A stretch of 64,000 nucleotides of DNA, taken from Cloeon dipterum (taxonomy: Eukaryota; Arthropoda; Insecta; Ephemeroptera; Baetidae). A model generated the notes under the pieces. It was given only the letters and a program-made list of their open reading frames with translations, did no database searches and was not told the origin of the DNA. The DNA lies in assembly GCF_949628265.1 (NCBI RefSeq), contig NC_088788.1, positions 30,490,335-30,554,334 on the forward strand, written 5' to 3'. This document shows positions 23,269 through 36,560 of this stretch, piece after piece (positions within the stretch are counted from its first letter, which is position 1; every line of letters begins with the position of its first letter). A program made the translations under genes and the position numbers.

Positions 23269-26200
23269 ATGTCTCGTTGGATTTTGCTAGTATTTCTGCT
23301 CGTCAGCGTGCTCCAGCTCTCGGCGGCACAGGGTCCGTATATTTTTCCAGGAGGACAAAATTTTCCTGGGAGCTATATTCTGAACGTTATATTTCCAGAA
23401 ACACTGGATTGTTGTACAAAGGGGACTAACTCGTGTCGCTTGGCCTGCGAAGAGGTAACATAATTTTTTTATTCATAGTTTTATCTCCAAAAATATAAGA
23501 AGATTATTGGGAAGCACTCTTGAGCACAAAGCTAAGCTTTCAGTCGCCCTTTTGCCAACTTGAATGGATTTTTCAGTTTAAAATGACTTCTAAAGTCACA
23601 TTTTTTGTTAATTGTGAATGAAAAAGGAAGTAAAATACTTGCACTTAATTTATTTTTAACATTTTTCTTTAATTATTGCTTTTGTTTTTTCAAGAGAAAC
23701 CGATCATTGCAAAATAAAATCATCCATATTTGAAATAAAATACGTTAGTGTTTTTGCGTGAATTACTTGATGAATTAAATTACTTCAAATTCCGTTCCAG
23801 CTTTTTAAAAAATCATGTTTAAAGCAAGCACAATTTGTATGCACAATTAAGGAAAACGGAGGAAAGCTGGCAGGATTATATTTATTCGTTTAGTCTATTT
23901 ATGTACCCTAATAAATTGTCCATGGACTTGTAGAGAATTTGTATCTTAGAGGTGATAGAATTTAACGAGCCCACGAGTATTTCCCAACATCTCTCGAGAG
24001 AATTATTCTAGTTTTCGTCCACTGTTTTCGTACTTCGTGGCGCGCGGCATTAGTTTACGACTTTTTCGCCTCGAAACAGCTGTTGTTTGTTATATAAGGC
24101 CGGAGAGCTGGGCAGAAAAGCGACTTCACTGCGTAGTGAAATGCCGAGCATCATTCGCGTCTTTCGTTTCAGTTAATAAATTTCTCGGCAAGCAGCCGAG
24201 AGAACAGTTTGGTTTGGAGAGTGAGAAGAGAGAGAGATAAACTTTGCTCGGTCGTGGCTGCTCGAAATAATAAAAGTGTCCAGCGGCTCCAGATTTTTAT
24301 CACGCGCTTGAGTTATGGACTGAAAGGAAAAGAGCAGGCGACAATTTTCGATTTTCCTCCTCTCCTCTCACCTTTGCGTTTACTTTGAACAATTTTCGCA
24401 CGCCAAAGCAAATATACAAGCCGCTGATAATTTTAATGAATCACGACTCCGCGCTCAGAGTCCCTCTTTAATTAATTATCTCATCTCTGCTGCTTTTTCT
24501 TCTTAATTTCGTTTGCAGCATCAGCAACTTCAAAGCGACTCTGCTGAAAAAATTGCTCTCCAGCAGCGCATCTGATGCTCCTTTTTTATTTCAAAGAGTA
24601 CAAGATAAGCCATCAGGTCATCTTGTGGCGCGCCTAACACACACAAAAAACACGTGGAAATCATACATCACGGATATGCGTATTTTATGAACATTCATGC
24701 GAGATGCAGCAGCAAAACACGAAGATCAGAAGGGCGTGCAACACGCGGTAGAGACGAAACTGATTTCATATCAAGTGAATACATATTCAAAATATTTGTT
24801 GAGAAACAAACATGGAATTTTTCTCAACTGTGAGTACACCCGTGGTGCACGGAAGGGTTGCTCCGTCGTCCTTTTCGTGGGCCTCCCCCGATCTGGAACT
24901 CTTCTGCCAGCAGGGGTCACGACAAGCACAACTACCGCTTGTCGTGGAATATTTTTCATGACCCCTATCTGCTCGCCTTCATCGCACTCGCTGATTTATA
25001 GCATGATTGTTTTCCTCCTGCTAAAATGTCACGCTGAGATCGGGAATCAAAACAAAAAATTAGACAATATTAAGAAAAACGTGGAAAGGAATATATATGA
25101 TGTACATGAATAAAGAAAGAGATATATATAATAATGCCGGTCTTGGAGCGGTGTTTTTGGAATAAATACTACTCACTGGGGTTGATAACAGTCATGATTC
25201 GAATGTCAATGGCCAAACGAGGCTGACCGTGTTACTTTTATTTTATTTTTACCTGATCTTTGGCTTTTTTTGTGAGCAGCATATGTTAATTAGGCAGCGT
25301 TTAATTTTATTAAACCAGTTTCAGGCTCATGTTCTATTCGGCGCAATCTGATTACGCGTCCAGAAACACCGACACAAACCTTAACACTCTCCCTTTTTTC
25401 GTTGGTCGCAACTAATTTGGGAAAAATTCGCGAGAGCGTGATTCGGCGAGTTTCGCGCACGAAAACGAGAGAAAAATAGAAAATAGGTGCCAACTCATTT
25501 CACCTACACGTTTGATAGCATTTATAAATGCCTGAAGCATCAAAAGGAACGTGAAGCCGGTGCGCGTCCTTTTGAAACAATCGTTACAAGCAAACGCGTG
25601 GAAATGACGAAAGCGGAAAAGAATTTTACTGCCACCTCTGCTTATTGAATCATTTCATAATATTCTAACCCATCAGATAAAAATCACTCATGTTATTTTT
25701 CTTTTTTTCTTTAACACATACTTACTTGCAAGATGTCATTTTTAGGGATATCTTGAAACAGTACAATGCCATTTAAGATATCTATACACAGTACAACTTT
25801 CCAGATTTTAATTGCTGGTTATCCATCTGATTGTTTTAAAACAATTAAATAATGCGTGCATTTTACACATTATGTGTGTGTAAATAAAAGTTAAAAACAT
25901 ATTTGTCCAGCTGGCCCTCCAACCTATAGTGGCGACCGAGAGGAATTCCGCTGACATATGATACTTTTACTGGAAGAAGTTGTGCGCGGCCGCGGGTAAA
26001 AATAACAAAACTTTTATGCCCTTGCTGCTCCTACTTGTTTTCTTCAACAATATCTTGTTCATACTTCAAATTAATTTAAGGATTTTCCTTTTTAAAAAAG
26101 CATTCACGTGTAAAATATGACTTCCATTTTTTCATAGTATTCAAAAATGGAAATATTGCAGGAAATAAACGTACATACTAAATTAATAATTCATTCAACC

Positions 26201-29200
26201 AGTCTGAAAACGAGCTAATAGAGCAAAAGTCAAGTAATAGGACTCGTTATTCGGTCGAGTTTAAACAAAAAGAAGCCCGGAGCATCACACAAGCCACAAT
26301 TCATCTCTGTAGAAATTTAATTACAGTCTAATTCTTTGGCTCTTAGGCTGTCACTTTTTTGCACGTCAAAATTTATTGCGGTGAGTGTTCGGTTGAGTTT
26401 GAGGATTCGAATCTGGCCGCGAGTCAAGAATTCAGATTTCCTCGTCGGTCCAGTGGTAACAAACAGGGTGGTCTCAATTTTTCTTTCTCGCGTCTATTTC
26501 TGCGCTTCTCTGATCATTTTCTCTCTAGCTTTCCCAGCGCGGTGCTCGAATTCGTGCAGTAGCGAGAAAGGAGCAAAATACATAATATGCTCAGCGCGCA
26601 CCAGGGCAAAAACACAGAAGCTCAGGCTGACCTGGGCGCGAGGTCACCAAACTGGTCACGACCACGATTTCGCCTTTGTCTCTTTTCGGTCTCGTCACGC
26701 GGTTTTTCCACTTTTTCCCCGCGTGTCAGCTGAAATCAAAGCAAACGCATTCTTCCCTCTCGCGGATTCACTCTCGAGTGAGCAGGCTGCTTCTGCTTAT
26801 TCAGTCAATGATAAATGCTCGTCTGCTCCAGCACTGTCATTAGAGAGGCGTCTGCGGCCCCCAGCTCTGCAGCTTTGGCATTTTTCTCGCGCCCGGGGTT
26901 AATTAGTCGAGAAAATTACCCCTCAAAGTATGCATAGGGCGACATTTTCAAGCTACTTTATTCTTTACTCCTCGTAAATTAAAATTGAGAAGGCTCTGAA
27001 CATTATAGATCGCAACACTGCCCTTTAAACTTTAAGATGATGCCACTGCTGATATGTGACTGGAGTAAGCTGTAAAAATCCGAGAACCTTCTAAATAATA
27101 TCGTTATGCAGTCAAAGCACTTCCTTTCAAAAAAAACTGCATCTCGTTTAGCTGTAAGAATAAAAAATTTAAAAATATGGACGGATGTTGCTTATCTGAT
27201 GTCACAGCTTAATTCTACGGATCAGTAAAAAAAATATCAATTGTTAGGCCGTTCTTCAGTCCAACGTCCCTTTTCATGGCAGGGTGGTCGAGAGTTAATA
27301 AATAATAAGGCTCTAGATGAGTAATGGAGGGCCTCTGGTCGTTTTGTCACGCGATCCCAAGTCAAGATAGCAAAAGGAGTGCGATTTGATGGATGGACCG
27401 CTCTCTGCCATTCATCTCAGACCTGACCCCTCCTTCCCCGCCGTGCCGACCGCCGACCCTGACAGGAAACAAAACCCATTGCTCGCTCCCATTGATCAAA
27501 TGTTGTGGCTTCTTAAATTCACATAATGGACAGTGAGAGCTTAAACTTCTGGCGTGAAAATCGGTCGAAACTGACAATAATATCAGTCAGAAAAGAAAGT
27601 TTCTCTACATTTTTTCTTTTCAATAAAAATGATTTACCAGCAGATGGTATTTTTCCCCACGCTTTATCATCTTAAGAAAAAGGCAGAAATGGACCGATTT
27701 CGTTCCACCCGTAAAACATAAAAGGGTTTTGATATTTCAGCCCTCTCTAAAGGGCAGCAAGGGTGTTTTGTTTTGCAGTTTAGGGGAGGTGTGATGCGCA
27801 CATGTTCCTCTCTGCCACCCGCTATTATTTTTTAGGCGAGTGAGAAGATGTCGTTTTTTGTGCGAGCGTCTCTCTTTCTCCAGCACGGCGTTTTTTCATT
27901 TCTGCTGCTCTAACTCACTGACTCATTTTCCACGCTCGCCGGGCTCCAGCCAAAACATTTGAGACGCAACAGAAGCTGCAGTGGGCGTCTGCTACATCTG
28001 ACAACGTTTATGCACAAAACCATACTCCCATTATGTGATATTCAAATTGAATCCACGGTATTTCGGTTGAATATGATCACACACACGCCCGCGCGTACGC
28101 GCCTCAGCGAATTCGGGGAATTAAATTTATCTGCGGAACTCTCTTTTTTGTTATCAGTTTTCAATGCGAACGAACAAAGCGACTGATTCATTTCTCCCTC
28201 ACAGACAGACTGCTTTTTACTTGCATTCAATTTTTCCACCCGACGCGTACACCAGCACACAATATGACCATTACTCTTTGCGTATTTTTTTCTGCAATCG
28301 TCAAGGTCCTTGAACTGTGTAGCTAACCTTTGCCCGGCCTGCTCGCAGGAAAAAAATCAGTATTGAGGCTGCAAAATTATCAAATGGAACCAGCTTTTGA
28401 ACTGCTTAAGATTTTGATGAAAACTTTATTAAGATTTTTAACATCCATATTTTCCCAATTTAATTTGAGGCAAGGTCTTTTCCCTGAACTTTCACAATAT
28501 TGATGATTTTTGCATTCGAGTTCATTTAATTTTAATTAATGAAAGTTTTAAAATGCTTCAAACAGGATTGAGTCCGTATAAGTGTCAAAAGCATTCTGTT
28601 TGAACCTGATTTTGTCTTTCTAACGATTTTTTTATTTTTCTTTTAACTAGATCAAGATGTTCAGAAATAAATCATCAGAATATTGAAAAGCAAATAGAAT
28701 ATTACATAACAAGATTTTAACATAATGTGTAAATAATCCCCATTGAGATAATTTCTATTAATATGGTCAAAATTGTCCTACAATGCCACAAAATAGATAA
28801 GATCTTCCTTTTTTAACCTTATCTCACCCATCTCACCTTAAAAAATCTTTCTTAAAATGCGCAGTACGAAATCCGGAGGGGCTGTGATGCTCAGTACTGT
28901 GGCATTAGAAAAAATAGTCGTCGCACAGGCGGCAGCAGTCGAGAGTCGCATAATAAATAATGAGTGGCAAGGGTTTATTTTCGATCGAGTGCGCGCGAGA
29001 CACGACGACGAGGAGCCACTTCCGCCCTGCAGCTCCTTCCTCCACTCTCCTTACACTCGCATTTCATTATTTATTTATTTATTTATTATTCACTCGCCAT
29101 GCGTGTCGCGCGAGAAACGCCGATTATTCCCGTATTGGAAACGACCAGGCCCTGGCTGCTGCAGCGTCTTTGTTTGTCCCCTATATAGTTTTACATTGTG

Positions 29201-32200
29201 CAACTGCAGTGACCCTTTTGATTAATGGCTGAATATTTTAGCTGGGTCGCATGAGAAGCCAGGAAATGTTATATTTGCTAAAACAAAGTTTTTAACTAAG
29301 CAATTACCGTGTTTTTTATTACTTTGTATAAAATATGATATCAAAGTCTTTTTGCACTTTTTAAATCAAGATTATAGAAATTGAATGTAAAATGTAGGGT
29401 TGTTAAGAAAGCCCAATCTTTATTTACCAGACTGAAGGAATCATGAAAATAGTTTATTTCTTGAATTTCATTTTTTAAACGAGCATTCCTTACTGTCACA
29501 AAAATAAGTGAGACAATTAAACCTATAATTTTAAATTATTCCAAATCGATGGGCGTGTTTCCTAAAACAATAGAACCATAAACCACATCCTTGGTGATAA
29601 TATCAAATGTTTATAAGCTTGTATAATTTTTAGGAAAACATCTTCGTCTACATCCTTTTCATGTGCTTTGACACAAAGAAAGGAAAAGTTTTTAGAATTG
29701 AATTTGACGTGTCGCCAAAGTGGCTCTCGTGCGGATAAGCAGCAAGCGAGTCAAATATCCGATTCTGGGCACATGGAGGCAATATTTTCGCTGGCGATTT
29801 GTATGCACGGCTGCGAGCAGGTGCGCAGAAACCTCTCTCAGCGATGCATATAAAATCTCCACGCCCGAAAACTGCTGGAATTCGGCCAAATCGCGTCGAT
29901 TCGCACACGGAACTCAACTTTGGCCAACGCTCTTGGCTGCTCAATCAAGGATCGTGATGAATCTGCGCCAGACGAAAAGTTCCAAAGCTGCTCCTCTAAT
30001 TCCATTATGTGGAAATTAATCCAGCGCGTCTTTTGTCTGGTGAGGCGTGGTACGTGGCACCGAAGGCAAATAGCCCCTGATTGAAAGCCCTCCCTTAATC
30101 CGCTTATTGCGAGCCTACGTGCAGCCGACTTATCGCCCGTCACCTAGCTAGAGCTATCTCTAACAGAAATCAAATTTCTTTCCTTAGTCCTATATTATAA
30201 CCAACGAAGCCCCGACGCGAGTGAAAGAACGAGCGCTCCATCACTGTTTAAGAATCGAGACACAGCCGCAAAAAAGTGCACAAATTTAGCCGCGCGCGGC
30301 TGAAATGCCACTTTCGAGTCACGTCCTCGCGACTCTGCACGGATAATAATAAAAAAGTGCGAGAATTTCTCGGCAGCCGATAAATCCATCGGCAGATCGC
30401 GACTTGGCCACCACTCAACTATTCGCGCGCCAGGAAATCAGCTTAACACCTGCAATTCCCACGCTCCAGGCTGATCATTTCTGACCCTGGATTCAAATAT
30501 GAACTTTCCAAAGATTTTTGCTCTAAATTTTAAGTGGCTTGTGTCGTTGGCAATTCATGTAATTTTTAAACACTGGATCAGAATTCGACGACTGTTTCCA
30601 ATCATCAGCTGATGCAAACTTAAACTCAACTTTCTCCTCCTTCAGGACCCCCATTTACAAATACGGAAAGTTCTTGAACTTAACAACCGAGAATTTGAAT
30701 TTTATTCATCAACCAAATGTCAAGAATTGTGCATCAGCTTTTAAAAGGCTTTTACGACTTCTGCAAACAAATTTTTTCGTTTTATTGTTGATGTGTATAA
30801 TGAACAATTATGTGAAATGAGCTGAACACAAATTTGAAAAGCAAAAACTGGAATAAATGTTTACGACTTGAAAGAATGTCCTTTCTAAACAATGCTAACT
30901 TTTATTTTTATTAATCTGAGGGTTTTGCTAATGAAGGAAGCGTATTGGGTTGGTGAGGCTAATTATAGAAGAGGCAATGAAAAATGATTTTTTTAGCGTT
31001 GACTGGTTCATTATTGAGTTTTAATGGTGTGTAATAAGACGTTATCGAGACATTAAAACGAGTTTTCAGTGTGACTAGAAAGTCTTAAAATTGCAACATT
31101 CGTACTATACATATAGTTTGGTGTCTAAAAGTGAGCCAGAAGAACAGAAAAAAATAGTCGAGTATTTTTTTTATTATCAAACCTTTTTAAATATTTGAGT
31201 TCTGAAGCTTGCTTGTATAGTATGAAAACAGAAAAACAAAGAAATACGCACGCAGTAAATTAAAATTAACACTCCACTCTGCGCGGAGTCAACCACTGAG
31301 GATGGGTGGCTATTTTTAATTTCTGCTACAATTGGAACAAATAATTATGGTCACAAGATATTTAGTTTTAAAACATGTGTATGTTATTTTGCAGATGTCA
31401 CTGGTCGCTGTGGCTGTAGACCCCAAAGAGTTGTCGACAAGGGTGAAGGAGATTCGCAAGTACTGTTCTGAAGAAAAGGTGAGTTTTCCATCAGTGGCTA
31501 AAACGTAATTTCTCTCTGTTGTCGCTTGATTCGCTTAGTTACCTGCAGAAACCGAACTCATTTTTATCGCGTAAAAAACCTGGAGCTGCGGCAGCAGCTG
31601 CCGTATCTGCTTTTGTCTTTTCTGCACGGTCTGAGCTGCTGGCGACGACGAAGATAATGAGCCAATCGGTCGCAAAAAGAGAAAAGAAAGGAAAACGCCC
31701 CTCGCACGTTTATTCTCTCGAGAGTGAGAGCACATGAGGGACTGAAAATGTATTATAATGCACACGATTGTACTGCTCTGCGTAAGCAATAATGCTTCCT
31801 TTTCTTTCTCTGGTGGCGAATTTGACGGCGCGAGAGCGCTTTTCTCACACGCATTATGCGGTTGCAAATGAGAGCAAAAAGAACAGGAAATTGGCTCCTT
31901 CATCATTCAATATTATTTTAATTATTCGCACCCTCCCTTAACAGAACTCGTATGAGATTGAAAAGAGGCGATATTTTTTTGCATCAAAGCATAGTTCAAT
32001 TTATTCCAGCCATGATTTTCCCCTTTTCATTTTTTGGCTGCAGGAAGAAGTACTCTTAAATTTTTTAACTGTCTCAGATGCTGTTAAATTGAGAAATGTA
32101 AATTTAGCACATTATATTTAAGCTCATTAATTCACTGTACATTCAAGAAAAATGAGTGTTAAATTAACAAGTTTATATCAATTGTTATTTTTTTCTCTTC

Positions 32201-35101
32201 TGGCAAAACGCGATGACGCAATCCCTTTATTTAAGTCACTGAAGTAGCACTTGAGGATTCGTTCATAGAAAAAAGAAAAAGAGTCGGACATTCCTCGTTG
32301 AAGGTCGTGAAAAATACCTGAATTCATCGGTCTTCATCATTTCAACCCTTCTATTCCCCAAATACCTAATTCATGAAACAAACATCGCTTTGTTTTTCCG
32401 AAAGGTTTTTCCCATTTTTCCCAAATTTAGTATCGCATTTGCTGTAAATTTTATTGTTTTCATTATTTTGTTCGGCTAAAACTGAATTACTTCCCACGAT
32501 GAAAGTGCTTTTTTCTTCCTCAGTTTCTTTGAAAAAAATTGTTATGGTATGGTCATGGTTCGCACTTCAATGTGCAAGTCACTCTTCACTTGGCAAAGGC
32601 AGTTTACTGATTATTTGAGCACTTGCTCATAAGCTCCACAAATAACACAACAACATAATTTTTCATTTCAAATCCCACTGCTTATTGTCCTAAAGCAGAC
32701 AAACCCCTGCCTGGACAAAAGCAAGAAGAATAGCATGCAACTGGTGTTTGAGAGCGCGCGTTTGTTCTCTGCCTCTATTCTTTTCTTTTTATTGTGTATG
32801 GTTTCTCCCCAAATGACGCTTTGGAGAGTTCAACTACTTCCCGCTTTTCTCACCGCCCCCGCACCACTAACAATCCGCCTTTCATCTCTCTGCTCATTTT
32901 TTCTAATTTGAGATCGTCCGAATTTTGTTCTCAGAAGCTGTTCTGGGCGTGCATGAACGAAACAATCCAAGGTAAGAAAGCAACAAAGTCTCGCAGCAGG
33001 GGCCCCGAAACACGTTCCTTTCGCCGTGTGTGTTTTATTAGTCAGCGAAATGTCTATTTACCTTTTCGTGTTCGAAGGGAAATTGAGAATTCCCGCTGCG
33101 CGCGAAAATCTGCATACGCCAACAACGCAATGCCCTCTAATTATCCTTCTTGCCCGGTCAACAGCTATTTTTTCGCGGCCTTATATATTATAATGTGGCT
33201 GGCCGCGATCACACTCGTTGCTATTTGGGAGATTTTGATGTCAAATGTAGTCTGGAATTTCATACTGCTATCACGACAACGTACCGGCACATCAAAATTT
33301 AAGATTCAAACTGTACACTCTTATATGGGGAAGGGGTTACAATATTTTTGACACCGTTCGTCAACAGATTCCTTGGGTTTTTGTGGCATCGCAATCAGCG
33401 AGAATAAAACGAAAAACTTGACGTCTTTGGTTGGTTTACCAACATCATTTTCTAATTTAGTAGAATATTCCCTTCTACTGGAATAAATTATGCTTAAAAC
33501 TCAAATTAATCTGAATAAATCCGATTTTTCAAATTTACTTAACCTCATCAATGCGGATATCCTATGACCCTATGACAAGGAAAATCTCAGGCTCTTCATT
33601 TTTACCAGTAGCTATTTGATTTGTGAAGCCCGGCGTAATGAGAACAAAGGTTTTTAAATCGAATTTTTTAATAAAGGAAATAAAAGGAATGAAGCATCCT
33701 TTAGGCTGTTCTTCACAAGTTAATTCTAAATCTTATTTTTCACTTTAAGTCTTCTCTTAAAAAATCATGCACAATCTGCATTATGTAGAAAATATTCGCT
33801 CAAGAAGAGAAAATACAATATTTTCAAGGAATTGTGAAAGCGAAAACTCTGATTTTGATTTTTGATTTTTATATTTATTTTCGCCAAGCATGTTAATTAA
33901 GTGCAGCAACCGCTTGATTGCGTTATCCGTATTTGACTGCTTCTCGGTTGCTTTGAAGCGCAATTAAGATGAAAGAAAGCGAGAAGTAGCGCTTTAAAGA
34001 CACGATAATATATAAGAGATGAAAGGGCGCGAGAGGCGCGCAAGTTCGCACCTGGCTATCTACGTTTTAGCGATCTGCCAAATTTCTCTTTGCTTTATCG
34101 CATTGATTAATCGGCGCTCTTTTCTTGCTCAGTTGGACGCTTCATTTATTTATTTGTTTACGCGGCGGCACGCTGCCTTTGATCTCAGCCAACAGAAGCA
34201 GAAAGAAAGGGTTTCTTGAGCCCGTCGGCCACATCAAACGCTTCTCGGCAGTTTCTTTCCAACCCTCTGCGGCATACCAGCGAGGAGAAAGGAAAATTCA
34301 AACGCGAGACAATGGGATGAAGTATTTTCCTCTCTTATCCGGCTCAGTTCATCAGCATTCAAATTATTGAAGTAGTGCTATAATGTTATGCCCTCTCCTA
34401 ATTTCCCCATTTTCAACGCCCGTTCCAAATTGAAGGCGAAAGACAATATTTCAGTTTGTCTTGAGCGGCAACAGCCCTGCCTTTGATGAATGAGAAGAGT
34501 TTCTAAATTTAAGCGGCGCAAAAAGCAGCACCGGTGGCACGCGCCCAACTTTCTTTCTTTCTTTGATCTCATCCCGTTTCTTTCCATTTCACGTGCATCA
34601 CTCTCCAAGCACGAAAATACGTATATAAATGTAAACGCACGCACCCTACGGGAAACCACAGCCAGCGTGACCGATCGACCGGAAAAACGTAAAGACAAGT
34701 TGCGCAGCTCTTGCCCGCGCTGCATCTCTGATCGGCCGGTTGCATATCGCGGTAAATGTCTTTAGTTGAGCCGACCTGCCGCAACGAGCAGCACCTCACC
34801 AGCAGATACGTTTACCGTGATGCCCGGTAGAGGCGCTGCTGCAGCAGTCATTGCCGGCAGGTCGAATGGGCGAATTGTTTTCGACGAAATAAAATATGCC
34901 GACAGTGAAAATTAAAGAATATTTTATTTTACTATATATATAAAACTATGAATTATTAGTTAAAGTTAAAATTAAGTGGATTTTATGAGCCATATGATAA
35001 AGCGGATTAAAACTAAAATCTGGCATAGAATTGACTAGTTTTCAATCGTACGAGTTTGGTTGCTTGTCGTTCATACGGGTCAATGTAGTCTCTTCGGAGC
35101 T

Positions 35102-35141
<40 letters not shown>

Positions 35142-36502
35142 GGCCCCTGCGCAAGGATGACACGCAAAATCGTGAAGCGTTCCACATTTTTTTGTGTATA
35201 TAAATACTTCAATGATCGTTAATGGTTAAATATTTTGTAATATTCACCTTGATTCTCTGTATGTAATTATTTTGATATGAAAAGAAAGTAACATGCTATG
35301 CATACTATTATGAATTTTCTGAATTTTGAAATTAATCATGACATTAAATTATTTTTCTTTCATCGCAAGAAGTAATTATTTTTTCTGATGTTTTATCCCC
35401 GAATTTGTGCCAATTTCAGATATAACTCGAGGCGCTAATTGGTCTGGACGTATTTGCTGTTCGCGAGCTTTTTCCAGCCGGTGCCAGACTTCTTGTGCGA
35501 AAGCAAGCTCACGAGACGACCTCAAATCTGACTGCCGCCAGAGCGATGAGATCGACTTCTTTGGCTGCCTTACACGCCAAGAGGTATGTATGCCATTATT
35601 TGCAACATTTTGGGGAGTTACAATGTATTTAAATTGTATTATTTTGTTCTAAATGGGAAAGAAATGAATTAATCATTAATTTTGAAACCAGGACGGCGAC
35701 GATTGCTGCACACCTGCAAATTCAAATGAGTGCCGCAATGCTTGTGCAGCCGTTTTTCGCTCAGAGCGCACGCCAGACAGTGGAATGCGCGGAGCCGTTC
35801 GCGAGGCTTGCGCCGAACGCAGTCCTCGCGTCCTTCAGTGCGTCAAGAATCACATCAAGCTCACGCCAGCCCACAACACGGACAAATGTAAGCCGTTATA
35901 TACAAGTTGAAAGATCCGAAAGATCAAGTTAATTTATATTAGAAATACATAATAGGGCTGTGAATTTTAAATCGTTTTTTTATCGTTGAATAGTAGACTG
36001 TATTTGGAGCGAAATAGACGGTTTTAGATTTTTTACTAGCAGATTTTGCAAGTTATATGACACATCAGCACTTTTTATTAATCTTATTAATAAATATGGC
36101 AATTAAAAAAATCTTACGTTTTTTGGGATTTGAAATATTGTAATTTTTTAAGAGATTATTGCACCGAATACACAAACAAAAAATGTATTTTAATATTTAT
36201 ATTAAAATGAATTGTTTTATATTTCTTCCAAATTGCAACTTTAAAAAAACATGAGTATTTTTTTCTTTTTATGTGAATTGAACGCCATTTTTAATCGGAA
36301 TTAGAACTTCTTAACTTTTTTTATTTAGTTCTTTTTAAAAACAACTTTCTTTTCAAGAAACTTAATCGCGCACTTTTGCCTTGACATTATAGTGTCAGCT
36401 TTTGAACTGCTTTAGATTTAAAGTGATTTTATTGCGGATCAGCAGAGCAACTATGCTCCACACCTCCCCAAATTCAGAACAGAACAGATAAATATACAAA
36501 AC

Positions 36503-36560
<58 letters not shown>

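Noticed and set aside
26336..26902. 188-codon open stretch on the plus strand in RECK intron 1
   Set aside because: Composition is that of GC-rich non-coding DNA; no domain, no splice partners and no good start context.
35085..35190. U6atac or another minor-spliceosome RNA
   Set aside because: The ACAGAGA box and the GCCCCTGCGCAAGG internal loop are those of major U6.
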